Assembly: GCF_000473265.1 (NCBI RefSeq)
Contig: NZ_KI421511.1
Span: 1,663,731 to 1,727,730, forward strand
Reading direction: 5' to 3'
Origin: Amycolatopsis thermoflava N1165
GTDB taxonomy: Bacteria > Actinomycetota > Actinomycetes > Mycobacteriales > Pseudonocardiaceae
DNA: 64,000 nucleotides
Part shown: piece by piece, positions 45,470-53,027 of the stretch
Position numbering within the stretch: the first letter of the stretch is position 1
Layout: every line of letters begins with the position of its first letter
Notes under the pieces: model-generated
The model's database searches: none
What the model was told of the DNA's origin: nothing
What the model saw: only the letters and a program-made list of their open reading frames with translations
Translations under genes and position numbers: made by a program

Positions 45470-45544
45470 ATGGCCACCCCTCCCGGTGATCGTCGTGCCG
45501 GCCTGCTGCGCGCGGCGCGGCGCTGCTTCGCCCGCTACGGCTGA
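45470..45544 (+). pseudogene. truncated TetR-type regulator start
   Basis: An ATG is followed by 24 codons reading DRRAGLLRAARRCFARYG, the classic opening of a TetR DNA-binding domain, then a TGA. No HTH continuation is found in any frame; instead unrelated sequence (ending AAEVIKPVLTFG) follows up to the LysR gene. It is a gene scrap left after a deletion. Confidence 0.55.
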
Positions 45545-45595
45545 ACGGAATTCCCGTCCGAGGAAAGCGAAACGGTGCGGTCGCGGCCGAGGTGA

Positions 45596-46510
45596 TCAAG
45601 CCGGTGCTGACGTTCGGTTGACCGCGTCCCGGATGGTGCCGCGGAGCCAGCGGTGCGCGGGGTCGGCGTCCAGCCGCGCGTGCCACTGCAGGTGCACCTC
45701 CAGCTCCGGCAACTCCGCCGCGACCGGGAACCACCGCAGGCCCAGCGCCCCGCCGTACTGGGCGGCCAGCCGCTGCGGCACCAGCCCGACGTAGCCGCTC
45801 GACGAAACCAGCAACGCGGCCACCGCGAAGGTCGGCACCACCGCGGCGACGTGCCGCCGCAGTCCGGCGGCGTCGAGCAGCTCGTCGAGGGGCCCGCGCG
45901 CCCGGCCGCGGCGGGACGCCGACACGTGCGGGTGACGGCACAGCTGGGCCAGCGTCGGACGGCGGTGCCGCCCCAGCGGGCTGTCCGCCCGCACGATGCC
46001 GACCAGCCGTTCGCGGTACAGCACGGCCGTCCGGATGTCCGGCGCCGCCGCCTCCGCCACCCCGATGTCCAGGTCCACCGAGCCGTCGCGCAGGGCCTCG
46101 GCGCTCTCGCTGCCCTCCGCGACGAACCGGAGCGTCACCCCGGGCGCGACCGCGGACGCCGCCTCCACCGCGGCCGCCGCCAGTGTGGCCGCCACCCCGT
46201 CGTTGATGCGGATCGTGAAGGTCCGTTCCAGCTCCGCGAGCCGCACCTCGCGGTCGGCGCTGATCAACGCCGCCGCCTCCTCCAGAAGCGACCGCACCCG
46301 GGGCGCGGTGCGGAGCGCGAACGGCGTCGGCGCCATCCCGCGGCCCGCGCGCACCAGGATCGGGTCGTCCATCGCCCGCCGCAGCCTCCCGAGCGCGCGG
46401 CTGGTGGCCGGGATGGACAGGTGCAGCCGCTCGGCCGCCGCCGTCACGCTGCCCTCCCGGAGGAGGGCGTCGAACACCCGCAGCAGGTTCAGATCGAGCT
46501 GCTCGGCCAC
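45596..46510 (-). CDS. LysR-family transcriptional regulator
   Basis: This 304-residue regulator has the LysR winged helix at residues 6-65 (LNLLRVFDALLREGSVTAAAERL, then SRALGRLRRAM) and a periplasmic-binding-like effector domain from about residue 90. It is divergent from an MFS exporter gene 75 bp away, the classic arrangement for control. GTG 46510 is preceded 6 nt upstream by TACCAT on its strand, so it is probably leaderless, and a T-N11-A dyad overlaps that promoter. Confidence 0.93.
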   Translation of the reverse strand: MAEQLDLNLLRVFDALLREGSVTAAAERLHLSIPATSRALGRLRRAMDDPILVRAGRGMAPTPFALRTAPRVRSLLEEAAALISADREVRLAELERTFTIRINDGVAATLAAAAVEAASAVAPGVTLRFVAEGSESAEALRDGSVDLDIGVAEAAAPDIRTAVLYRERLVGIVRADSPLGRHRRPTLAQLCRHPHVSASRRGRARGPLDELLDAAGLRRHVAAVVPTFAVAALLVSSSGYVGLVPQRLAAQYGGALGLRWFPVAAELPELEVHLQWHARLDADPAHRWLRGTIRDAVNRTSAPA

Positions 46511-46578
46511 AGTTGCATGGTACGCAAAGTTTCCTTGTCAAAGTTGCGTGGCAGGCAGCCCACGCGAATCCCTAGCGT
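46511..46578. promoter_or_regulatory. LysR/MFS divergent promoter region with two LysR-type boxes
   Basis: Box 1 is TTGCATGGTACGCAA (46513-46527), a T-N11-A dyad that covers the -10 of the lysR gene (TACCAT on the minus strand). Box 2 is TTGCGTGG-N7-CCCACGCGAA (46544-46568), just before the MFS -10 (TAGCGT, 46573-46578), which lies 7 nt before the MFS ATG. The layout suits autorepression at box 1 and inducer-dependent activation at box 2. Confidence 0.55.
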
Positions 46579-46585
46579 CCGTGTC

Positions 46586-48040
46586 ATGCCACAAGTTCTC
46601 ACCCGGGTTTCGCACCGGGGTCTGCTCACCGTGATGTGCGCGTGCGTCGTCCTCGTCGTCGGCATGGTCGCCGCGGTCAACCTGGCCGTGCCGATGCTCG
46701 CCGCGAGCGCCCTGCGGCCGTCGGCCTCGGCGCTGGTCTGGATCGTCGACACCTACGTCGTCTTCTTCGCCTGCCTGGTGATCCCCGGCGGCGCGGCGGG
46801 CGACCGCTTCGGCCGCAAGGGCGTGCTGCTCGCCGGCCTGGCCCTGTTCGCGGCGGGCGGACTGCTCTCCGCCATCGCGCCGGGCATCCCGCTCCTGCTC
46901 GCCGGGCGCGCGGTCACCGGGATCGGCGCGGCCGCCGTGCTGCCCAACACCCTCGCCGTGCTGCTGCATGCCGTCCCGGCCGACCGGACGGGCCCGGTCA
47001 TCGCCGCCTGGGCGTCGATGACCGGCATCGGCGGGGTGATCGGCAACGCGGGCGGCGGCGCGATCCTGACCGGCGGGTCGTGGCGCTGGCTGTTCGCCGC
47101 CGCGGTGCCGATCGCGGTGGTCCTGGCCGCGCTCGTGGCCCGGATCGCGCCGGTGTCGGCGCGCCACGACCGCCGCCTCGACGTGCCGGGCGCGGTGCTG
47201 CTGGTCGCCGCTTCGGTGGCGCTGCTGCTGGGCATCGTGCAGGGCCCGGAGGCCGGCTGGGGCAGCCCAGTGGTGATCGGCGGGTTCGTCTGCTCCGCCG
47301 TGTTGTTCGCGGTGTGGACGGTCGTCGAGCTGAAGGTCCGGCACCCACTGCTGGATCCCCGGCTGTTCCGGATCGCCGGCCTGCGCAGCGCGTGCCTGGG
47401 CATGACGGCGATCTTCTTCGGCATGTTCGCGTTGTTCTACGTCAACGCGTCGTTCCTGCAGTACGGCAAGGGGTTCGGCGTGCTGTGGACCGGCCTCGGG
47501 GTCATCCCGCTGACCGTGCCGATCATCTTGGGCGCGCGGCACGTCAGCCGGCTGACGGCGCGGATCGGGCTCACCGCCGTGACCGCGCTCGCGTTCGCCT
47601 TCGTCGGCGCCGGCCTCCTCGGACTGTCCACGAGCGACACCGCCATCCCGTACACGCTGTACGCGGCCTGGCTCGTCGTGACCGGGATCGGCGTGACGCT
47701 GGCGCTGCCGACGCTGTCCGGGGTGATCGCCGGTTCGCTGCCCGCCGCGCAGGCCGGGGTCGCGACCGGGCTGCAGGCCACCACCCGCGAGTTCGGCAGC
47801 GCACTGGGCGTCGCCGTCATCGGCACGGTGCTCACGTCACAGTTCAGCGCCGCGCTCCCCGAGGACGCGCGCGGCGCGCACACCGTCGCCGAGGCGCTCA
47901 CCCGCGCCCCGGCCCACCAGGTGATCCCGGCGTTCGTGTCCGGCGCGGACACCGGGCTGCGGGTGCTCGGCGCCGCCGTGCTCGTCCTCGGGGCGCTGGT
48001 CATCGTGCAGGGGCGAGGAACGCGAGCGCCGCGTCCTTGA
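46586..48040 (+). CDS. DHA2-type MFS transporter
   Basis: This 484-residue major facilitator has 14 predicted TM segments, TM1 VVGMVAAVNLAVPMLAAS, motif A GAAGDRFGRKGVLLAG and an antiporter-type TM5 GIGGVIGNAGGGAIL. It probably exports drugs or metabolites under LysR control. ATG 46586 was chosen because it directly follows TAGCGT by 7 nt and no ribosome site precedes it; a longer upstream frame overlaps the lysR gene. Its 3' end overlaps the convergent hydrolase gene by 41 bp. Confidence 0.9.
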   Translation: MPQVLTRVSHRGLLTVMCACVVLVVGMVAAVNLAVPMLAASALRPSASALVWIVDTYVVFFACLVIPGGAAGDRFGRKGVLLAGLALFAAGGLLSAIAPGIPLLLAGRAVTGIGAAAVLPNTLAVLLHAVPADRTGPVIAAWASMTGIGGVIGNAGGGAILTGGSWRWLFAAAVPIAVVLAALVARIAPVSARHDRRLDVPGAVLLVAASVALLLGIVQGPEAGWGSPVVIGGFVCSAVLFAVWTVVELKVRHPLLDPRLFRIAGLRSACLGMTAIFFGMFALFYVNASFLQYGKGFGVLWTGLGVIPLTVPIILGARHVSRLTARIGLTAVTALAFAFVGAGLLGLSTSDTAIPYTLYAAWLVVTGIGVTLALPTLSGVIAGSLPAAQAGVATGLQATTREFGSALGVAVIGTVLTSQFSAALPEDARGAHTVAEALTRAPAHQVIPAFVSGADTGLRVLGAAVLVLGALVIVQGRGTRAPRP

Positions 48041-48650
48041 ACCTGCGGCTGGACACCGCGTTGAAGTGGGTGCGCCGTCCGAGCGACACGAACGGCGCAC
48101 CCAGCGACGCCGCGAACTCCGGCGCGTCCGCGGCGATCTCGTCCTGCTCACCGGCGGCGAACAACACGGGCACCGGCGGCGGGCCGTCGAGCCGGTGGCC
48201 GGCCATCCCGTCGACGCAGGCGTCCAGGTCGCCGCCGGACAGCGCCTCGCGCACGCGCTCCATCGACTCGCGGGCGATGGGGCGCCCGCCGATGCCGCCG
48301 AGCACCATCCGGCCGATCCGTCCCGGGGCGAGCCGCGCCAGCTCCCACCCGACCAGACCGCCCATCGAGTACGTCACGGCATCCACAGTGGACAACCCGG
48401 CCTCGTCGAGCACGGCGAGGACGTCCCGCGCCAGGCCGCCGGGCGCATACCCGGAGGCCGGCTTGCCGCTCTGCCCGTGCCCGCGCAGGTCCACGGCCAC
48501 GTGCCCGGCCCCGGCCAGCGCCCGCACCCAGCCGGTCTGCTCCCAGGTGCGGGCGCTGTCCGAGGCGAAGCCGTGGATCAGCAGCACCGGCCGCGCCCCG
48601 GGCGCGTGGTCGAACCAGATCTTGGTGCCGTCTGCGGCGGTGGCGAACAC
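48000..48650 (-). CDS. alpha/beta hydrolase, last gene of the E1/lipoyl operon
   Basis: This 216-residue alpha/beta hydrolase has oxyanion HGFASD, VDLRGHGQSGKP, nucleophile serine in VTYSMGGLVGW, acid in FAAGEQDEIA and histidine in GRRTHFNAV. It starts 3 bp after the stop of the free lipoyl-domain gene and is surely co-transcribed with the E1 genes. In acetoin-dehydrogenase E2 (AcoC) a lipoyl domain is fused to a hydrolase-like domain; here the two are separate proteins. The gene may release acyl groups, but this is inference. Confidence 0.88.
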   Translation of the reverse strand: MFATAADGTKIWFDHAPGARPVLLIHGFASDSARTWEQTGWVRALAGAGHVAVDLRGHGQSGKPASGYAPGGLARDVLAVLDEAGLSTVDAVTYSMGGLVGWELARLAPGRIGRMVLGGIGGRPIARESMERVREALSGGDLDACVDGMAGHRLDGPPPVPVLFAAGEQDEIAADAPEFAASLGAPFVSLGRRTHFNAVSSRRFKDAALAFLAPAR

Positions 48651-48653
48651 GCC

Positions 48654-48971
48654 TCAGTCCTCCGGCAGGGTCAGGCGGACGCGCCGCTGCGGCTTGCGCT
48701 CCTCCGGGACGGTGCCGACGATCCCGGCGTCCTCCACGGTGAAGGTGACCAGCGGCGCGCCGACCGCGAGTTCCTCGTCCTCGCCGACGTGCAGCCGGGT
48801 GACGCGGCCGGACTGGGGCGAGGGGATCTCGACGGCGGACTTGGTGGTCTCCAGTTCGACCAGCGGCGCGTTGCGCTCGACCCAGTCGCCCTCGGCGACG
48901 AGCCACTCCAGCACGCGGGCGCTGATCAGGCCCTCGCCGAGGTCGGGCAGGGGGAAGGTCACTTCAGCCAC
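48654..48971 (-). CDS. stand-alone lipoyl-domain (E2 N-terminus-like) protein
   Basis: This 105-residue protein is one lipoyl domain: PLPDLGEGLISARVLEWLV, then the lipoylation hairpin VELETTKSAVEIPSP with K at about 45, and GRVTRLHVGEDEELAVGAPL. A basic tail follows (EERKPQRRVRLTLPED). The peripheral-subunit-binding and catalytic acyltransferase domains of a normal E2 (another 300 residues) are absent and are not elsewhere in the operon. The start overlaps the E1-beta stop by 8 bp. Confidence 0.92.
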   Translation of the reverse strand: MAEVTFPLPDLGEGLISARVLEWLVAEGDWVERNAPLVELETTKSAVEIPSPQSGRVTRLHVGEDEELAVGAPLVTFTVEDAGIVGTVPEERKPQRRVRLTLPED

Positions 48972-49953
48972 GGCGGTACTCCAGGGTGGTCTGCACGGCG
49001 GTCAGGATGCGGTCGACGCTGGGCAGGTACTCGTCCTCCAGCGCGCCGGACGGGTAGGGCACGTCGAACCCGGCGACCCGCTGCACGGGGGCGCGCAGGT
49101 CGGCGAAGCAGCGTTCGGTGATCAGCGCGGACACCTCGGCGCCGAGCCCGGCGGTCAGCGGCGCCTCGTGCACGACGACCGCGCGGCGGGTGCGGGCCAC
49201 CGACCGCGCGAGCCCGTCGGTGTCGATCGGCTTGAGCCAGCGCAGGTCGAGGACTTCCAGTTCGACCCCGTCCTCGGCGGCCAGTTCGGCGGCCTGCAGG
49301 CAGCGGGCGACCATCGCGCCCCACGCGACCAGGGTGCCGTGCTTGCCGGGCCGGGCGATGCGGCTGGTGCCGGGCGGCGGCATCTCGGCCGGCTCGGTGG
49401 GGTCGAACGTCTCGCGGTGCCAGTACCGGGACTTGGGTTCGAGGAAGATCACCGGGTCGGGATCGGCGATGGCCTGCCGCAGCAGGCGGTAGCCCTCGCT
49501 CGGGGTGGCGGGCGCGACGACCTTGAGGCCCGGCACGTGCGCGAACAGCGCCTCCAGGCTTTCGCCGTGGTGTTCGGGCGCCTTGATCCCGCCGAAGCTG
49601 GGCAGCCGCAACGTGATCGGCATGTTCAGCACGCCCCGGCTGCGGTAGTGCATGCGCGCGACCTGGTTGACGATCTGGTCGATCGCGGGGTAGCTGAAGC
49701 CGTCGAACTGGATTTCCGGCACCGGCCGCCACCCGGCCACCGCCAGCCCGACCGCCATGCCCATGATCGCGGACTCGGCGAGCGGGGTGTCGAACACGCG
49801 GTGCTCGCCGAACTTGTCGCGCAGCCCGTCGGTCACCCGGAACACCCCGCCGAGCGTGCCGACGTCCTCGCCGAAGATCAGCACCCGGTCGTCGTCCTCG
49901 CACGCGTGGCGCAGGGCGAGGTTCAGCGCCTGCTGCAACGAGAACTCAGGCAT
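48964..49953 (-). CDS. 2-oxoacid dehydrogenase E1 component, beta subunit
   Basis: This 329-residue subunit is of the BCKDH/PDH E1-beta type: VLIFGEDVGTLGGVFRVTDGL near the start, FDTPLAESAIMGMAVGLAV, FDGFSYPAIDQIVNQVARMHYRS (in pieces), KAPEHHGESLEALFAHVPG and a transketolase C domain VVVHEAPLTAGLGAEV. With the alpha subunit it decarboxylates a 2-oxoacid with thiamine diphosphate and transfers the acyl group to a lipoyl domain. It overlaps E1-alpha by 8 bp. Confidence 0.93.
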   Translation of the reverse strand: MPEFSLQQALNLALRHACEDDDRVLIFGEDVGTLGGVFRVTDGLRDKFGEHRVFDTPLAESAIMGMAVGLAVAGWRPVPEIQFDGFSYPAIDQIVNQVARMHYRSRGVLNMPITLRLPSFGGIKAPEHHGESLEALFAHVPGLKVVAPATPSEGYRLLRQAIADPDPVIFLEPKSRYWHRETFDPTEPAEMPPPGTSRIARPGKHGTLVAWGAMVARCLQAAELAAEDGVELEVLDLRWLKPIDTDGLARSVARTRRAVVVHEAPLTAGLGAEVSALITERCFADLRAPVQRVAGFDVPYPSGALEDEYLPSVDRILTAVQTTLEYRRG

Positions 49954-50917
49954 CGAGGGACTCCTTCCACACCCGCTGCTGCTCCAGCAGGGCCGTCGTG
50001 GGCTCGCGGTAGACGAACGAGAACAGCTCCTCGGCGGGCGGTGGTTTCAGCGCCAGCAGGCCGTCGCGGACACCGCTCACCACCGTGGCGGCGTGCTCCT
50101 CGGCCGCGGCGACCTCGTCGGCGGACAGCAGCGCGGCCGCGCGGGTCAGCGGGTCCCGGTCGAGCCATGCGCGCTCGTCCTCCAGCGTACGGTAACGGCC
50201 GGGATCGTCCGATGTGGAGTGCGGGCCCATCCGGTAGGTCATGGCCTCGATCACGGTCGGGCCGCCGCCGTCGCGGGCGCGGTCCAGCGCGGCGCGGGTC
50301 GCCTCGAACACCGCGACCACGTCGTTGCCGTCGACGCGCACGCCCTCGATGCCGTACCCGGCGGCGCGGGCCGCCACCGAGCCGCCCGCCACCTGCTCCG
50401 CTGTCGGCACCGAGATCGCCCAGCCGTTGTTCTGGCAGAAGAAGACCACCGGCAGCCGGTAGACTCCGGCGAAGTTCATCGCCTCGTGCACGTCGCCCTG
50501 TGAGCTGGCGCCGTCGCCGAAGTAGGTGATCGCCGCGCCGCCGGTGTCGTCGAGCTTCGCGCCCATCGCCCAGCCGACCGCGTGGGTGACGGGGCCGCCG
50601 ACGACGGCGTTGAACGGCGCCAGCCGGGAGGCCTTCGGGTCGTAGAGCCCGCCGTGCCACACGTTGAGGTGGGTCGCGAGGTAGCCGACGAGGTCGACGC
50701 CCATCGCCACCGCGACGCCGAGCTCGCGGTAGCAGGGGAAGGCGAAGTCGCGGGTCAGGTCGAGCGCGGCGGCGCTGCCGACCTGCGCTGCCTCCTGGCC
50801 CTTGGCGGGCGCGTAGGCGGGGAACACGCCCTGGCGCTGCAGCGCGATGGCCTCTTCGTCGAGCCGGCGCGCCACGACCATCAGGCGGTGGAGCGCGGGG
50901 AGATCAGCTTCGTGCAT
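49946..50917 (-). CDS. 2-oxoacid dehydrogenase E1 component, alpha subunit
   Basis: This 323-residue subunit has the thiamine-diphosphate motif GDGASSQGDVHEAMNFA followed by VVFFCQNNGWAISVP (GDG-X-N), and the phosphorylation-loop-like region YRMGPHSTSDDPGRYR. PAYAPAKGQEAAQVGSA at the N-terminus matches branched-chain-type E1-alpha. I chose ATG 50917; an upstream TTG at 50953 would add 12 residues. It is the first gene of the operon and is divergent from an IclR regulator. Confidence 0.92.
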   Translation of the reverse strand: MHEADLPALHRLMVVARRLDEEAIALQRQGVFPAYAPAKGQEAAQVGSAAALDLTRDFAFPCYRELGVAVAMGVDLVGYLATHLNVWHGGLYDPKASRLAPFNAVVGGPVTHAVGWAMGAKLDDTGGAAITYFGDGASSQGDVHEAMNFAGVYRLPVVFFCQNNGWAISVPTAEQVAGGSVAARAAGYGIEGVRVDGNDVVAVFEATRAALDRARDGGGPTVIEAMTYRMGPHSTSDDPGRYRTLEDERAWLDRDPLTRAAALLSADEVAAAEEHAATVVSGVRDGLLALKPPPAEELFSFVYREPTTALLEQQRVWKESLDA

Positions 50918-51072
50918 GGCCGAAGGGTGCGTGGCGGCGCCGAAGCTGCGCAAGTGTCGCCCCCGACGCTGATCATTGTGCGCGTTCTGCCCGGCGTTGG
51001 GCCGCTTTCACTGGTCACTTTGTCCAGCGAGCCGCCGCGGCGACCGCGTACCGGCGGCGCTACGGTGTCGGC

Positions 51073-51720
51073 GTGGCGGACGACGAGCAGCGGCGCGAGA
51101 CGGTGTCGACCGGGGTCGGTGTGCTGGACCGGGTGGTCGCGATCCTGGACGCGGTCGAGGCGAACCCGATGGGGGCCAGCGAGATCGCCCGCGCGCTGGG
51201 ACTGTCGGTGCCGACCGCCCACCGCCTGGTGTCCGCCATGGTCAAGCACGGCCTGCTGCACCGCGACGACGACGGCCGCCACCACATCGGCCCCCGGTTC
51301 GCCTCGTCCGCGCTGACGGCCGCCGCGACGCCGGTGCTCACCGGGCTGCGGGCCGAGACCGGCGAGACGGCCCAGCTGTGGGTGCTGCGCGGTGAGGACC
51401 GGCTGTGCGTGGCCAGCGAGGAGTCGCCCCACGAGCTCCGCGCCGCCGTGCCCGTGGGCACGGTGCTGCCGTTGTCGGACAAGGGATCGGCAGCTCTGGC
51501 GCTCACCGGCGCCGGGCGGGGCTGGGTGGAGAGCGTGTCCGAGCGGACCCCCGGCCTGTGCTCGGTCAGCGCGCCCGTGCGCTACCGCGGCGACGTGGTC
51601 GCCGCGGTCTGCCTGGCCGCCCCGGTGTTCCGGGTGTCCGACGACGGGCCAGGCGCGCAGTACGGCGACCTCGTGGTCGCAGCCGCGGAAACCCTGGAAA
51701 GGGCGTTGCGCCACCGCTGA
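51073..51720 (+). CDS. IclR-family transcriptional regulator
   Basis: This 215-residue regulator has an N-terminal winged helix (LDRVVAILDAVEANPMGASEIARALGLSVPTAHRLV in pieces) and a C-terminal effector domain with RGYxGxW-like RAAVPVGTVLPLSDKGSAAL and VSAPVRYRGDVVAAVCLAAPV. The latter is slightly shorter than usual. GTG 51073 is preceded by TACGGT 6 nt upstream, so probably leaderless. It lies between two operons, E1/lipoyl/hydrolase and CoA-transferase/lyase, and may control both. Confidence 0.92.
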   Translation: MADDEQRRETVSTGVGVLDRVVAILDAVEANPMGASEIARALGLSVPTAHRLVSAMVKHGLLHRDDDGRHHIGPRFASSALTAAATPVLTGLRAETGETAQLWVLRGEDRLCVASEESPHELRAAVPVGTVLPLSDKGSAALALTGAGRGWVESVSERTPGLCSVSAPVRYRGDVVAAVCLAAPVFRVSDDGPGAQYGDLVVAAAETLERALRHR

Positions 51721-51776
51721 AGTTGCGCGCCGGTCTTGTGGCGCCGGGCTCTCGCGGCTTATGGTCCTTCTCGATA

Positions 51777-51795
51777 AATGACAGTGCTAGTCATT
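51777..51795 (+). promoter_or_regulatory. AATGAC-N7-GTCATT operator before the CoA-transferase gene
   Basis: An AT-rich island (GATAAATGACAGTG, then CTAGTCATTATTTGAG) holds a perfect 6-bp inverted repeat with a 7-nt spacer, ending 19 bp before the GTG start. It stands out in the GC-rich background and is the natural candidate for the IclR protein or another repressor. Confidence 0.5.
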
Positions 51796-51814
51796 ATTTG
51801 AGAACGGAGGCGTT

Positions 51815-53026
51815 GTGGCCGACGCTCCCCTGACCGGCATCCGCGTGCTCGAACTCGGCAACTTCATCGCCGCCCCCTTCGCCACCCGCGTCTTCGCCGA
51901 CTTCGGCGCCGAGGTGATCAAGGTCGAACGGCCCGGCGTCGGCGACGAGCTGCGCGGCTGGCGCCGCACCCGCGGCAGCACCTCGATGCTGTTCCGGACC
52001 ATCGCCCGCAACAAGAAGTCGGTCACGCTGGACCTCAAGCAGGACGAGGGCCGCGCGCTCGTCCTGGACCTGGTGCGGCAGTGCGACGTGGTGGTCGAGA
52101 ACTTCCGCCCCGGCACGCTGGAACGCTGGGGCCTCGGGCCGGCCGACCTCACCACGGTGAACCCGGACCTCGTGGTCGTCCGCATCTCCGGTTACGGGCA
52201 GACCGGCCCGTACCGCGACCGCGCCGGGTTCGGCGGCGTCGCCGAAGCCTTCGGCGGGCTGCGGCAGGTCACCGGGCACCCCGACCGTCCCCCGGTGCGG
52301 CCGGCCGCGCCGATCGCCGACGCCGCCGCCGGGCTCTACGGCGTCGTCGGCGCGCTGATGTTGTTGCTGGGCAAGGCGCGCGGTCTCCCCCACGACGGCC
52401 CGCGGGTCGCCGACGTCGCGCTCTACGAGTCGGTGTTCATGATGATGGAGTCGCTGATCCCGGACTACGACGCCTACGGCGTGGTGCGCGAACGCACCGC
52501 GGGGAACCTGCCCGGTGTGGTGCCCAGCGGCGTCTACCCCACCGCCGACGGGCAGTCGGTCATGATCGCGGGCAACTCCAGCGGCGCGTTCGGCCGCCTG
52601 ATGACCGCGGTCGGCCGCCAGGACCTGGCCGAGGACCCGGCGCTCGCCGACGGCGACGCCCGCTCCGCCCGGGAAGACGAACTCGACACCGCCATCACCG
52701 CGTGGACCTCCGCGCACACCGCGCCGGAGGCGGTGCGGATCCTCAACGAAGCCGGGGTGCCTGCGGGGCCGGTGTACGACGCGCGGGCCATCGCCGCGGA
52801 CGAGCACTACCGCGCGCGGGACATGCTGCGCCCCCTCAAGGTCGTGGTCGAGGACGAGCCCGAGGAGATCCGCTTCCCCGGTGTGGTCCCGCGCCTGCCC
52901 GGCGCCCCCGGCGACGTCCGGTGGGCGGGCCCGGAACTGGGCGAACACACCGAAGCCGTGCTCGGCGGGCTGCTCGGCATCGGCGCCGACCGCCTGTCCG
53001 GCTATCGCGAGCGGAAGGTGATCTGA
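51815..53026 (+). CDS. CaiB/BaiF-family (class III) CoA-transferase
   Basis: This 403-residue enzyme transfers CoA between acids. It opens LTGIRVLELGNFIAAPFATR, has GAEVIKVERPGVGDELR, NKKSVTLDLKQDEGR, NFRPGTLERWGL and the catalytic aspartate at exactly D169 (APIADAAAG), the position known in formyl-CoA transferase. GTG 51815 has an AACGGAGG site. It is followed after 1 bp by a lyase gene, so a CoA ester made here is probably the lyase substrate. Confidence 0.93.
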   Translation: MADAPLTGIRVLELGNFIAAPFATRVFADFGAEVIKVERPGVGDELRGWRRTRGSTSMLFRTIARNKKSVTLDLKQDEGRALVLDLVRQCDVVVENFRPGTLERWGLGPADLTTVNPDLVVVRISGYGQTGPYRDRAGFGGVAEAFGGLRQVTGHPDRPPVRPAAPIADAAAGLYGVVGALMLLLGKARGLPHDGPRVADVALYESVFMMMESLIPDYDAYGVVRERTAGNLPGVVPSGVYPTADGQSVMIAGNSSGAFGRLMTAVGRQDLAEDPALADGDARSAREDELDTAITAWTSAHTAPEAVRILNEAGVPAGPVYDARAIAADEHYRARDMLRPLKVVVEDEPEEIRFPGVVPRLPGAPGDVRWAGPELGEHTEAVLGGLLGIGADRLSGYRERKVI

Positions 53027-53027
53027 G

